DNA of 5,209 nucleotides, taken from positions 1-5,209 of the forward strand of contig FR890486.1 in NCBI GenBank assembly GCA_000433415.1, read 5' to 3'. The number at the start of each line of letters is the position of its first letter. Within the stretch, counting starts at the first letter, position 1. The notes under the pieces were generated by a model. It made no database searches. It was not told the DNA's origin and saw nothing but the letters and a program-made list of their open reading frames with translations. Origin of the DNA: Clostridium sp. CAG:448 (GTDB lineage Bacteria > Bacillota > Clostridia > Oscillospirales > CAG-272). Both the position numbers and the translations under genes were made by a program. Of this stretch, positions 5,046-5,209 are shown piece after piece.

Positions 5046-5209
5046 CCGTACCTCCACAAAGACTCACTCCGACCTTGTCATTCAGCTCTGCAATCAGAAT
5101 ATTAGACGATCGACTGATTCATTTTCCGCAATACAACTCACAACCCCGAAAATTTCAGATTCTCCCTCATAATTTCCATGGCTCGTCCCGTTCTTATGAC
5201 TTCCTGTTT
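5038..5209 (-). pseudogene. 3' end of an unidentified gene, apparently frame-broken
   Basis: Three consecutive minus-strand frames each give protein-like sequence. From the right edge comes KQEVIRTGRAMEIMRENLKF (stop at 5138). In the next frame comes VVSCIAENESVDRLI. In the third comes LIAELNDKVGVSLCGGTVY, ending at TAA 5038-5040. Adding one G in the G4 run at 5144-5147 and one base around 5098-5105 would join them into 57 residues ending at 5038, and the 172 bases become a multiple of three. I do not recognise the family, and the gene continues beyond the window. The alternative is that the gene simply ends at 5138 and the rest is non-coding. Confidence 0.42.

Noticed and set aside
4437..5105. 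Plus-strand open frames opposite the DUF6514/pRiA4b region
   Set aside because: No ribosome binding sites or family motifs are present, and the minus strand carries clear domains.
1..5209. Possible CRISPR array, insertion sequence, tRNA or rRNA
   Set aside because: No regularly spaced repeats, transposase frames, terminal repeats with target duplications or conserved RNA gene signatures were seen on either strand.

Overview
The window most likely comes from a low-to-mid GC Firmicute of the class Clostridia. The grounds are strong GGAGG-type ribosome binding sites, sigma-A promoters with a TGGTATAAT-style extended -10, short oppositely oriented transcription units, and protein families common in gut Clostridia (a DUF6514-like domain, small unknown cytosolic proteins, a short lipoprotein). 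The taxonomic reading is inference; no marker gene is present.

Layout. Bases 1-157 are the 3' end of a plus-strand NCS2 purine permease. All other genes are on the minus strand. A strong hairpin at 180-225 separates the permease from a convergent three-gene operon: SAM-dependent methyltransferase (1191-1937), GNAT acetyltransferase (694-1128) and a second, frame-broken GNAT acetyltransferase (247-697). The operon has a near-consensus promoter at 2018-2046. Further right lie a secreted lipoprotein (2120-2743), a 124-residue unknown protein (2992-3366) with a textbook promoter (TTGACA-17-TATCAT), and an unknown gene split over two frames (3458-3869). Then come a terminator (3923-3952) and a long reading frame (3987-4901) joining a DUF6514-like segment to a pRiA4b ORF-3-like domain. 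The last 170 bases look like the frame-broken 3' end of another gene. Between it and the long frame is a cluster of short perfect palindromes.

The main message is about reading-frame integrity. Several genes become whole if single bases are restored, mostly in homopolymer runs: two in 3458-3869, one near 4689-4692 that would split the apparent fusion into two ordinary genes, and two in 5038-5209. The GNAT at 247-697 is also broken. The apparent DUF6514/pRiA4b fusion carries a full promoter and ribosome binding site exactly at the domain junction, so it is probably two genes and not a new fusion. Either the assembly has indel errors or this is a decaying accessory region; raw reads would decide.

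I see no CRISPR array, insertion sequence, tRNA or rRNA. I see no convincing evidence for a new multi-gene system. The genes look like unrelated accessory or housekeeping units, with the methyltransferase and the two acetyltransferases the only clear operon.
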